Assembly (NCBI GenBank): GCA_963675135.1
Contig: OY776122.1
Span: forward strand, 86,438,472-86,502,471
DNA: 64,000 nucleotides
Reading direction: 5' to 3'
Origin: Galeopsis tetrahit
Lineage: Eukaryota > Streptophyta > Magnoliopsida > Lamiales > Lamiaceae
Below the pieces are notes generated by a model. It had not been told where the DNA came from. It did not search any database and worked only from the letters and a program-made list of their open reading frames with translations. Of the stretch, positions 55,441 to 64,000 are shown one piece after another (within the stretch, counting starts at the first letter, position 1; the number at the start of each line of letters is the position of its first letter). The translations under genes and the position numbers were made by a program.

Positions 55441-55563
55441 TGCACGAAATGTGCACGTACGGATTGTGCACGAAATGTGCACGAACGGATTGTGCACGAA
55501 ATGTGCACGAACGGATTGTGCACGAAATGTGCACGCACGGATCGTGCACGAAATGTGCATATG
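55441..55563. repeat. 26-bp minisatellite (longest copy of a recurring block)
   Basis: About 4.5 tandem copies of a 26-bp unit with the core GTGCACGAAATGTGCACG plus N ACGGAT. Shorter versions precede the other units at 52979-53051, 54901-54939, 56789-56861, 58084-58141, 59367-59440, 61290-61352 and 62428-62490. It lies 60 bases before each N-terminal exon start. Confidence 0.9.
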
Positions 55564-55623
55564 CACTTGTATTTTATTCATAACAAGAAAAAAAACATTT
55601 TAAATCAAAGCGGAGGGATAACC

Positions 55624-56386
55624 ATGGTTGATCAACCTGAAACGGCGGTATTGAATATTCCTGATAGAGTTAGGACCGAGGAGGAAATATACAAAAATGC
55701 TATTCTTAGGAAAAAAAACAAAGTACAGCAAAGAGAGGTGGTTTCAATGGTTCCTTTTTCTAAACTTTGTTGTTACTTTGATAGCATGTTTCACTATTGA
55801 CAAGCTAGACAAAAAGAAATTCTTAGGACATGTAATTTGGAAGTGGTTTGCCCTCTTTCTCGTCACTTTCACCGGCTTTCTCTTTACTGGTTGCTTCACT
55901 AGATTGGTTGTTCAATTATTTTTTCTAGGCTATTTTCTAAGAGAGAAGGTCTTAGAATTCGTTTATGGTCAGAAGAAGAGTAGTTAGAACATCATTTGGC
56001 TCTTTCTAATGCTTAGCACTTGGTTTTTGTTTTTCGGTGGAGACTCTAGTGAGTCAAGAATACCCACTAAAGTTCTGGATTTCGTAACACATACCCTTGT
56101 TGCCTTGCTTATTGGTTCCTTCGTGTGCCTCTTGAAAAGTTTGTTGCTCAAGAGTTTCACTTCTTCATTCCGTGGGAAAACCTATTTTAGTAGGATTCAT
56201 TACTCAATCTTCAATCATTTCGTAGTATTCACACTCTCTCGTCCACCCGTCATGAATTCTGAACAAATGGTGGCAAGTGTTACTCAATTCACAGTTGCAG
56301 GGAAGAAAAAGAAGGAGAAATCAGTTGTTGACATCACTATGAGGAGGAGGCCATTGTTGCTGCTTCTCACATTTTCGAAAATGTAG
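55624..56386 (+). pseudogene. MSL10-like N-terminal membrane exon, copy 2 (frameshift and stop)
   Basis: 763 bases instead of 762: an extra A in the run near 55715 shifts the frame after ILRKK. A TAG at 55983-55985 replaces CAG in QKKSSQT. Otherwise near-identical to the copies at 56920 and 59498. Confidence 0.85.
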
Positions 56387-56484
56387 CTCGAAATGATTCC
56401 ACGTGAGATAACTCTTCTATAACTAATTGTGTTTTATAATTGTTCATTAATCTTCACTTGTAAATCACATTTTTCCTCATGTAG

Positions 56485-56605
56485 GTACATTGATGAACAA
56501 GATCTTACGAGATTTATGCGCAAAGAAGAAGTTGATCTTCTATTTCCAAAGATTGACGTGGACGGGATTGGCCAAATCAATATGGAATCAATGAACGAGT
56601 GGGTG
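56485..56605 (+). pseudogene. MSL10-like linker exon, copy 2
   Basis: 121 bp, YIDEQDLTRFMRKEEVDLLF … MNEWV, with intact splice sites. No pore exon follows; the next unit begins after 0.3 kb. Confidence 0.75.
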
Positions 56606-56919
56606 GTACGTCCATCAAATTTGAGCTATATTTTCTTAATATTTGGAAATATTTATCGTAAATGGTTTTATAAGAAAATAAAAGTTATATTTGTTTGTAT
56701 TTAATTTTATACATCATACCTGTAGCTAACTTTTGACTTGTATATGAACCGTGGATTAAACATGTATATACATATAATGCACAAAATTTGCACGAAATGT
56801 GCACGTACGGATTGTGCACGAAATGTGCATGCACGGATCGTGCACGAAATGTGCATATGCACTTGTATTTTATTCATAACAAGAAAAAAAACATTTTAAA
56901 TCAAAGCGGAGGGATAACC

Positions 56920-57681
56920 ATGGATATTCAACCTGAAACGGCGGTATTGAATATTCCTGATAGAGTTAGGACCGAGGAGGAAATATACAAAAATGCTATT
57001 CTTAGGAAAAAAACAAAGCACAACAAAGAGAGGTGGTTTCAATGGTTCCTCTTTCTAAACTTTGTTGTTACTTTGATAGCATGTTTCACTATTGACAAGC
57101 TAGACAAGAAGAAATTCTTAGGACATGTAATTTGGAAGTGGTTTGCCCTCTTTCTCGTCACTTTCACCGGTTTTCTCTTTACTGAATGTTTCACTAGATT
57201 GGTTGTTCAATTATTTTTTCTAGGCTATTTTCTAAGAGAGAAGGTCTTAGAATTCGTTTATGGTCAGAAGAAGAGTAGTCAGACCATCATTTGGCTCTTT
57301 CTAATGCTTAGCACTTGGTTTTTGTTTTTCGGTGGAGACTCTAGTGAGTCAAGAATACCCACTAAAGTTCTGGATTACGTAACACATACCCTTGTTGCCT
57401 TGCTTATTGGTTCCTTCGTGTGCCTCTTGAAAACTTTGTTGCTCAAGAGTTTCACTTCTTCATTCCGTGGAAAAACCTATTTTAGTAGGATTCATTACTC
57501 AATCTTCAATCATTTCGTACTATTCACACTCTCTCGTCCACCCGTCATGAATTCTGAACAAATGGTGGCAAGTGTTACTCAATTCACAGTTGCAGGGAAG
57601 AAAAAGAAGGAGAAATCAGTTGTTGACATCACTATGAGGAGGAGGCCATTGTTGTTGTTTCTCACATTTTCGAAAATGTAG
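56920..57681 (+). CDS. MSL10-like N-terminal membrane exon, copy 3, open for 253 codons
   Basis: Starts MDIQPETAVLNIPDRVRTEE (VD to DI relative to the other copies). Four hydrophobic helices as in copy 1; variants include TKHNKERW and KVLDYVTHT. It ends at the same frame-shifted LLLFLTFSKM. It is followed by a linker exon but by no pore exon. Whether it is transcribed is unknown; as a protein it would be a four-helix fragment without a pore. Confidence 0.68.
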   Translation: MDIQPETAVLNIPDRVRTEEEIYKNAILRKKTKHNKERWFQWFLFLNFVVTLIACFTIDKLDKKKFLGHVIWKWFALFLVTFTGFLFTECFTRLVVQLFFLGYFLREKVLEFVYGQKKSSQTIIWLFLMLSTWFLFFGGDSSESRIPTKVLDYVTHTLVALLIGSFVCLLKTLLLKSFTSSFRGKTYFSRIHYSIFNHFVLFTLSRPPVMNSEQMVASVTQFTVAGKKKKEKSVVDITMRRRPLLLFLTFSKM

Positions 57682-57779
57682 CTCGAAATGATTCCACGTG
57701 AGATAACTCTTCTATAACTAATTGTGTTTTATAATTGTTCATTAATCTTCACTTGTAAATCACAATTTTCCTCATGTAG

Positions 57780-57900
57780 GTACATTGATGAACAAGATCT
57801 TACGAGATTTATGCACAAAGAAGAAGTTGATCTTCTATTTCCAAAGATTGACGTGGACGGGATTGGCCAAATCAATATGGAATAAATGAACGAGTGGGTG
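57780..57900 (+). pseudogene. MSL10-like linker exon, copy 3, with stop
   Basis: TCA has become TAA at 57883-57885 inside the NME(S)MNEWV segment. FMHKEEVDL replaces FMRKEEVDL. Confidence 0.8.
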
Positions 57901-58199
57901 GTACGTCCATCAAATTGGAGCTATATTTTTTTAAAATTTGGAAATATTTATCGTAAATGGTTTTATAAGAAAATAAAAGTTATATTTGTTTGTATTTAAT
58001 TTTATACATCATACCTGTAGCTAACTTTTGACTTGTATATGAATCGTGCATTAAACATGTATATACATATAATGCACAAAATTTACACGAAATGTGCACG
58101 AAATGTGCACGCACGGATCGTGCACGAAATGTGCATATGCACTTGTATTTTATTCATAACAAGAAAAAAAACATTTTAAATCAAAGCGGAGGGATAACC

Positions 58200-58961
58200 A
58201 TGGTTGATCAACCTGAAACGGCGGTATTGAATATTCCTGATAGAGTTAGGACCGAGGAGGAAATATACAAAAATGTTATTCTTAGGAAAAAAACAAAGCA
58301 CAGCAAAGAGAGGTGGTTTCAATGGTTCCTCTTTCTAAACTTTGTTGTTACTTTGATAGCATGTTTCACTATTGACAAGCTAGACAAGAAGAAATTCTTA
58401 GGATATGTAATTTGGAAGTGGTTTGCCCTCTTTCTCGTCACTTTCACCGGCTTTCTCTTTACTGAATGCTTCACTAGATTGGTTGTTCAATTATTTTTTC
58501 TAGGCTATTTTCTAAGAGAGAAGGTCTTGGAATTTGTTTATGGTTAGAAGAAGAGTAGTCAGACTATCATTTGGCTCTTTCTAATGCTTAGCACTTGGTT
58601 TTTGTTTTTCGGTGGAGACTCTAGTGAGTCAAGAATACCCACTAAAGTTCTGGATTTCGTAACACATACCCTTGTTGCCTTGCTTATTGGTTCCTTCGTG
58701 TGCCTCTTGAAAACTTTGTTGCTCAAGAGTTTCACTTCTTCATTCCGTGGGAAAACCTATTTTAGTAGGATTCATTACTCAATCTTCAATCATTTCGTAC
58801 TATTCACACTCTCTCGTCCACCCGTCATGAATTCTGAACAAATGGTGGCAAGTGTTACTCAATTCACAGTTGCAGGGAAGAAAAAGAAGGAGAAATCAGT
58901 TGTTGACATCACTATGAGGAGGAGGCCATTGTTGCTGCTTCTCACATTTTCGAAAATGTAG
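58200..58961 (+). pseudogene. MSL10-like N-terminal membrane exon, copy 4 (stop)
   Basis: 762 bases; TAG at 58545-58547 replaces the CAG of YGQKKSSQ, after helix 2. The rest stays in frame to the shared SKM stop. Confidence 0.85.
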
Positions 58962-59059
58962 CTCGAAATGATTCCACGTGAGATAACTCTTCTATAACTA
59001 ATTGTGTTTTATAATTGTTCATTAATCTTCACTTGTAAATCACATTTTTCCTCATGTAG

Positions 59060-59180
59060 GTACATTGATGAACAAGATCTTACGAGATTTATGCGCAAAG
59101 AAGAAGTTGATCTTCTATTTCCAAAGATTGACGTGGACGGGATTGGCCAAATCAATATGGAATCAATGAACGAGTGGGTG
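59060..59180 (+). pseudogene. MSL10-like linker exon, copy 4
   Basis: Same 121-bp exon with intact splice sites as copy 2; no pore exon follows. Confidence 0.75.
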
Positions 59181-59497
59181 GTACGTCCATCAAATTTGAG
59201 CTATATTTTCTTAATATTTGGAAATATTTATCGTAAATGGTTTTATAAGAAAATAAAAGTTATATTTTTTTGTATTTAATTTTATACATCATACCTGAAG
59301 CTAACTTTTGACTTGTATATGAATCGTGCATTAAACATGTATATTATACATATAATGCACAAAATTTGCACGAAATGTGCACGAACGGATTGTGCACGAA
59401 ATGTGCACGCACGGATCGTGCACGAAATGTGCATATGCACTTGTATTTTATTCATAACAAGAAAAAAAACATTTTAAATCAAAGCGGAGGTATAGCC

Positions 59498-60259
59498 ATG
59501 GTTGATCAACCTGAAACGGCGGTATTGAATATTCCTGATAGAGTTAGGACCGAGGAGGAAATATACAAAAATGCTATTCTTAGGAAAAAAACAAAGCACA
59601 GCAAAGAAAGGTGGTTTCAATGGTTCCTCTTTCTAAACTTTGTTGTTACTTTGAAAGCATGTTTCAGTATTGACAAGCTAGACAAGAAGAAATTCTTAGG
59701 ACATGTAATTTGGAAGTGGTTTGCCCTCTTTCTCGTCACTTTCACCGGTTTTCTCTTTACTGAATGCTTCACTAGATTGGTTGTTCAATTATTTTTTCTA
59801 GGCTATTTTCTAAGAGAGAAGGTCTTAGAATTCGTTTATGGTCAGAAGAAGAGTAGTCAGACCATCATTTGGCTCTTTCTAATGCTTAGCACTTGGTTTT
59901 TGTTTTTCGGTGGAGACTCTAGTGAGTCAAGAATACCCACTAAAGTTCTGGATTTCGTAACACATACCCTTGTTGCCTTGCTTATTGGTTCCTTCGTGTG
60001 CCTCTTGAAAACTTTGTTGCTCAAGAGTTTCACTTCTTCATTCCGTGGGAAAACCTATTTTAGTAGGATTCATTACTCAATCTTCAATCATTTCGTAGTA
60101 TTCACACTCTCTCGTCCACCCGTCATGAATTCTGAACAAATGGTGGCAAGTGTTACTCAATTCACAGTTGCAGGGAAGAAAAAGAAGGAGAAATCAGTTG
60201 CTGACATCACTATGAGGAGGAGGCCATTGTTGCTGCTTCTCACATTTTCGAAAATGTAG
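59498..60259 (+). CDS. MSL10-like N-terminal membrane exon, copy 5, open for 253 codons
   Basis: Open from MVDQPETAVLNIPDRVRTEE to the shared SKM stop. Helix 1 carries TLKACFSID where the others have TLIACFTID, placing a charged residue in the membrane span, which suggests relaxed constraint. It is followed by a linker exon and a partial pore exon. Confidence 0.65.
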   Translation: MVDQPETAVLNIPDRVRTEEEIYKNAILRKKTKHSKERWFQWFLFLNFVVTLKACFSIDKLDKKKFLGHVIWKWFALFLVTFTGFLFTECFTRLVVQLFFLGYFLREKVLEFVYGQKKSSQTIIWLFLMLSTWFLFFGGDSSESRIPTKVLDFVTHTLVALLIGSFVCLLKTLLLKSFTSSFRGKTYFSRIHYSIFNHFVVFTLSRPPVMNSEQMVASVTQFTVAGKKKKEKSVADITMRRRPLLLLLTFSKM

Positions 60260-60357
60260 CTCGAAATGATTCCACGTGAGATAACTCTTCTATAACTAAT
60301 TGTGTTTTATAATTGTTCATTAATCTTCACTTGTAAATCACATTTTTCCTCATGTAG

Positions 60358-60478
60358 GTACATTGATGAACAAGATCTTACGAGATTTATGCGCAAAGAA
60401 GAAGTTGATCTTCTATTTCCAAAGATTGACGTGGACGGGATTGGCCAAATCAATATGGAATCAATGAACGAGTGGGTG
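60358..60478 (+). pseudogene. MSL10-like linker exon, copy 5
   Basis: 121 bp, open, intact splice borders; in phase with the pore exon fragment at 60619. Confidence 0.75.
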
Positions 60479-60618
60479 GTACGTCCATCAAATTTGAGTT
60501 ATATTTTCTTAATATTTGGAAATATTTATCGTAAATGGTTTTATAAGAAAATAAAAGTTATATTTGTTTGTATTTAATTTTATACATCATACTTGTAGCT
60601 AACTTTTGACTTGTGCAG

Positions 60619-60777
60619 GTGAAGGTTTACAAAAGTCCAAAAGCACTAGCTCATGCTCTCAATGATACAAAAACAGCCGTAAAGCTGCTGAACAAGCTTG
60701 TTTCAGTATGTATGGTTGCTATCATGATATTGGTGTGGCTTCTATTGACTTTGCTTATTTGTGTGGCAAATCAATAG
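60619..60777 (+). pseudogene. MSL10-like pore exon b, start only
   Basis: VKVYKSPKALAHALNDTK … ICVANQ then TAG, like 54232-54390. It lacks helix 6. Confidence 0.75.
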
Positions 60778-60967
60778 GGAAACAATTACTGAGTGGGTAG
60801 TATGTCTGTCAAATTGGAGCGATATTTTCTTAATATTTATGGTAAATGGTTGAAATAACTCTATTTGAACTAAACTGATATGTTTATAAGCAAAAAAAAG
60901 TTTTATTTGAGTATTGACCTATGATGATTATTATAATTCACTTGTAGCTGAATTTTGACTTATACAG

Positions 60968-61250
60968 GTGAAGGTTTACAAAAATCGAAAAATACTAACC
61001 AACGCTCATAATAATACAAAAATAGTCGTAAAACAGTTGAACAAGCTTGTTTCAGTGATTATGGTTGTTATCATGATAGTTGTGTGACTTTTCGTGACCG
61101 AAATAGCAACCACCAAAGTGCTCGTCTTTCTCGCATCACAACTTGTTTTAACTGCTTTTTTGTTTGGAAACATTTTTAAGACAATATTTGAAGCTATTAT
61201 CTTTTAATTTGTGAGACATCTCTATGAGTATGAAATGTGTATATATGAAC
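60968..61250 (+). pseudogene. MSL10-like pore exon a (broken)
   Basis: VKVYKNRKILTNAHNNTK start, the same internal stops as the other 'a' copies, merging into the minisatellite at 61290. Confidence 0.75.
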
Positions 61251-61352
61251 CGTGCATTAAACATGTATATACATATAATGCACAAAATTTGCACGAAATG
61301 TGCACGTACGGATCGTGCACGAAATGTGCACGTACGGATCGTGCACGAAATG

Positions 61353-61669
61353 ATGTTGTTAGTCAATCTAATATCTGATTCAAGCCTCAGAACGCTATCG
61401 AATGATGATGAAGGCAACGAACTACATAAGGAGATAACAAATGAGGAGGAGACCATTGGTGCTACTTCTCACATTTTCCAAAATGTAGCTCGAAATGATT
61501 ACACGTGAGATAACTCTTCTATAACTTGTGTTTTAAATTTGATTCTTACACCGTCGTCGTTGTTCATTCTAAGGAGATTCATGCGCAAAGAAGAAGTTGA
61601 TATTGTATTTCCAAAGATTGATGTGGTGGGACTGGCCAAATCAATATGGAATCAATGACCGAGTGGGTG
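61353..61669 (+). pseudogene. MSL10-like exon-1 tail plus linker-exon variant
   Basis: LVNLISDSSLRTLSNDDEGN … HIFQNVARNDY up to a GTGAGA donor at 61506. A linker variant then loses one G near 61626 (DVVGLAKSIWNQ frame), so it cannot be read through. Confidence 0.75.
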
Positions 61670-61809
61670 GTACGTCCATCAAGTTTGAGGTATATTTTCT
61701 TAATATTTGGAAATATTTATCGTAAATGGTTTTATAAGAAAATAAAAGTCACATTTGTTTGTATTTAATTTTATACATCATACTTGTAGCTAACTTTTGA
61801 CTTGTGCAA

Positions 61810-61975
61810 GTGAAGGTTTACAAAAGTCGAAAAGCACTAGCTCATGCTCTCAATGATACAAAAAACAGCCGTAAAGCAGCTGCAAAAGCTTGTTTCAGTA
61901 TGTATGGTTGTTATCATGATATTGGTGTGGCTTCTCTTGACTTTGCTTATTGGAGCAATATTTTCTTAATATTTA
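61810..61975 (+). pseudogene. MSL10-like pore exon b (broken)
   Basis: Extra A in the AATGATACAAAAAACAG segment breaks the frame. The acceptor is TGCAA. It has a deletion that joins TTGCTTATTGG directly to linker-exon intron sequence. Confidence 0.7.
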
Positions 61976-62105
61976 TGGTAAATGGTTGAAATAACTCTAT
62001 TTGAACTAAACCGATATGATTATAAGCAAAAAAAAAAGTCTTATTTGAGTATTGACCTATGATGATTATTATAATTCACCTGTAGCTGAATTTTGAGTTA
62101 TACAG

Positions 62106-62390
62106 GTGAAGGTTTACAAAAATCGAAAAACGCTAACCAACACTCTGAATAATACAAAAACAATCATAAAACAGCTGAACAAACTTGTTTCAGTGATTAT
62201 GGTTGTTATCATGATAGTTGTGTGACTTTTCTTGACCGAAATAGCAACCACCAAAGTGCTCGTGTTTCTCGCATCACAACTTATTTTTACTGTTTTTTTG
62301 TTTGGAAACGCTTTTAAGACAATATTTGAAGCTATTATCTTTTAGTTTGTGAGACATCTTTGTGAGTATGAAATGTGTATATATGAATCG
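62106..62390 (+). pseudogene. MSL10-like pore exon a (broken)
   Basis: Same class as 52658 and 60968, with the shared internal TGA and TAG. Confidence 0.75.
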
Positions 62391-62490
62391 TGCATTAAAC
62401 ATGTATATACATATAATGCACAAAATTTGCACGAAATGTGCACGTACGGATTGTGCACGAAATGTGCACGCACGGATCGTGCACGAAATG

Positions 62491-62808
62491 ATGATGTTAG
62501 TCAATCTAATATCTGATTCAAGCCTCAGAACGCTGTCGAATGATGATGAAGGCAACGAACTACATAAGGAGATAACAAATGAGGAGGAGACCATTGGTGT
62601 TGCTTCTCACATTTTCCAAAATGTAGCTCGAAATGATTACACGTGAGATAACTCTTCTATAACTTGTGTTTTATATTTGATTCTTACATCGTCGTCGTTG
62701 TTCATTCTAAGGAGATTCATGCGCAAAGAAGAAGTTGATCTTGTATTTCCAAAGATTGATGTGGGTGGGACTGGCCAAATCAATATGGAATCAATGACCG
62801 AGTGGGTG
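62491..62808 (+). pseudogene. MSL10-like exon-1 tail plus linker-exon variant
   Basis: LVNLISDSSLRTLSNDDEGN … HIFQNVARNDY, donor GTGAGA, then linker variant ILRRFMRKEEVDLVF … MTEWV at about 62686-62808, both open. Confidence 0.75.
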
Positions 62809-62948
62809 GTACGTCCATCAAGTTTGAGGTATATTTTCTTAATATTTGGAAATATTTATCGTAAATGGTTTTATAAGCAAATAAAAGTCATATTTGTTTG
62901 TATTTAATTTTATGCATCATACTTGTAGCTAACTTTTAACTTGTGCGG

Positions 62949-63384
62949 GTGAAGGTTTACAAAAGTACTAGCTCATGCTCTCAATGATACAAAAACAGTT
63001 GTAAAACAACTGAACAATTAAGTTTGTTTCAGTATTCATGGTTGTTATCATGATATTGGTGTGTCTTCTTTTAACTAGAGTAGCAACCACCACAATGCTC
63101 GTTTTGATCGCATCACAACTTGCTCTAGTGGCTTTTATGTTTGAAAACACTTCCAAGACATTGTTTGAAGCTATTATCTTTGTCTTTGTGATGCATCCCT
63201 ATGATGTTGACTATCGTTGTGTTATTTATGGTTCTAAGGTAACTTTCTGAAGTTGCTCATGCTTCTTTATGTTGGCTTCATTTTCATTAATCATATTTTT
63301 GTTTTTTGTTAACTACAAATGGTCGTGAAAGGGATGGATATCTTAAAAACTCTCTTTCTAAAGTTTGATAATGAGAAAGTGTAT
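62949..63384 (+). pseudogene. MSL10-like pore exon c plus start of MscS-domain exon
   Basis: The best preserved pore exon in the window: VATTTMLVLIASQLALVAFM, FENTSKTLFEAIIFVFVMHP, then YDVDYRCVIYGSK and a GT donor at 63239. Its start is damaged (bases lost in the KVYKSRKA segment, extra bases in NN*V). After a short intron, 63319-63384 codes MVVKGMDILKTLFLKFDNEK, clearly the first part of the MscS beta-domain exon (family MVVEEMNILTTVFLRFDN), but the acceptor AG is lost. It then fuses to the next gene start. Confidence 0.75.
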
Positions 63385-63409
63385 CGTTTGATGTTGGTAG
63401 GTTTAAACT

Positions 63410-64000
63410 ATGGATGGAAGCGGAGGAATAACGTTGGCGAAGGATCAGCAACAACAAATAGCGGGTGAAACGGTAATGAACATTTCTGAAATGAAAATAG
63501 AGCTAGCACCGGTGAAGTTTCTAGAACTGACCACGTAGTACCATTGATTTCATCTTCTAGGGAAGTTGATGATGAAATATTTATTAGTAGGGAAAAATCA
63601 AAGTATAGAAAATGGGGAGTGGTTCAATGGTTGTTATTTCTATGCTTTGTTGGTAGTTTGATTGCAAGTTTGATTGTTGATAAGTCAGACAAGATGAGGC
63701 TCTTGGGACAGCCTATTTGGAAGCGGTGTGCACTATTTCTTGTGACTTTCAATGGTTTATTATTAACCGAATTGTCGACGAAATTTGTTGTTCCATTTAT
63801 TGAGCTACACTATTTGCTAAAAGAGAAGGTGTTGATTTCGTTTATGGTCGAAGAAGAGCGTTCAGACATGCATTTGAATTTTTTTGTGCTTACATGTTGG
63901 TATTTTTTTTCGGTACAGAGGTGAAGCAGTCACGTACAACCATTAAAGTTCTGAATTTCATAACATTGACTTTTGTTGCATTGCTTATTGGTTCATTCAT
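63410..64000 (+). pseudogene. Divergent MSL10-like N-terminal exon (runs off window)
   Basis: A more distant paralog of the 253-codon exons. An ATG at 63410 (MDGSGGITLAKDQQ) runs to a stop at 63536. The homologous membrane part is in another frame (SSREVDDEIF … WGVVQWLLFLCFVGSLIAS, LLGQPIWKRCALFLVTFN). A further frame change near 63910 precedes IKVLNFITLTFVALLIGSF. At least two frameshifts make it a likely pseudogene, though the 3' end is not visible. Confidence 0.7.

Noticed and set aside
55441..55563. Minisatellite considered as a CRISPR-like array
   Set aside because: Units are directly tandem with no unique spacers, in a plant nuclear context.
55390..55800. Cys/Arg-rich N-terminal extension (CTKCARTDRARNVH repeats) read through the minisatellite into the MSL exon
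   Set aside because: The period of 26 is not a multiple of three and copy number varies, so the frame differs between units. The ACCATGG start just before the conserved part is a better start.
1..64000. tRNA or rRNA genes
   Set aside because: No cloverleaf or rRNA signature was noticed; the TGGTATC motifs are retrotransposon primer-binding sites.

Overview
The window looks like nuclear DNA of a flowering plant, very probably a eudicot. It is AT-rich. It holds two intron-rich single-copy genes with plant splice sites, long gypsum-free stretches of Ty1/copia retrotransposons, hAT and Stowaway-like transposons, and a tandem array of plant-type mechanosensitive-channel exons. There are no bacterial-style operons. 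The species cannot be named from sequence alone.

Layout. (1) 1-19997, minus strand: two SIRE/Maximus-type copia elements in tandem, giving the pattern LTR - full element - LTR - truncated element - LTR. The left element (1-13338) has gag, a complete pol and a third long reading frame of about 1,240-1,290 codons between pol and the 3' LTR. Its two LTRs differ at one base as far as I can see by eye, so it inserted recently. The right element (13368-19997) lost everything downstream of the reverse transcriptase. (2) 19998-33015, minus strand: a head-to-tail array of seven partial copies of another copia element (Ale/Retrofit, RE1-like), with repeat units of 1746 or 1305 bp. Only the rightmost copy keeps the gag start, primer-binding site and a 298-bp 5' LTR; no copy has reverse transcriptase. 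Each unit junction carries an inverted 123-bp piece of the gag 5' end. A 1865-bp non-autonomous hAT element sits in one unit with a perfect 8-bp target duplication. (3) 33016-38326: AT-rich intergenic DNA. (4) 38327-43372, plus strand: a complete ten-exon type I inositol polyphosphate 5-phosphatase gene (497 codons, every splice phase closes). (5) 44160-46507, minus strand: a complete seven-exon WAT1-related (nodulin MtN21/EamA) transporter gene (393 codons). (6) 46508-51913: intergenic DNA with a Stowaway-like MITE, a 553-bp hAT MITE with 8-bp target duplication, and AT-rich degenerate repeats. (7) 51914-64000, plus strand: an expanded array of MSL10-like (MscS-like) channel exons, with repeated N-terminal membrane exons, linker exons and broken pore exons separated by a 26-bp minisatellite.

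How the parts relate. The SIRE element at 13368-19997 interrupts the Ale array, and the hAT interrupts one of its units, so the Ale array is the oldest layer in the left half. The two intact host genes converge on a 0.8-kb spacer and show no functional link. The MSL array never contains a complete channel: three of five N-terminal copies are open for 253 codons, but all end at the same frame-shifting deletion before the pore, so they are either truncated membrane proteins or pseudogenes that spread after the deletion arose.
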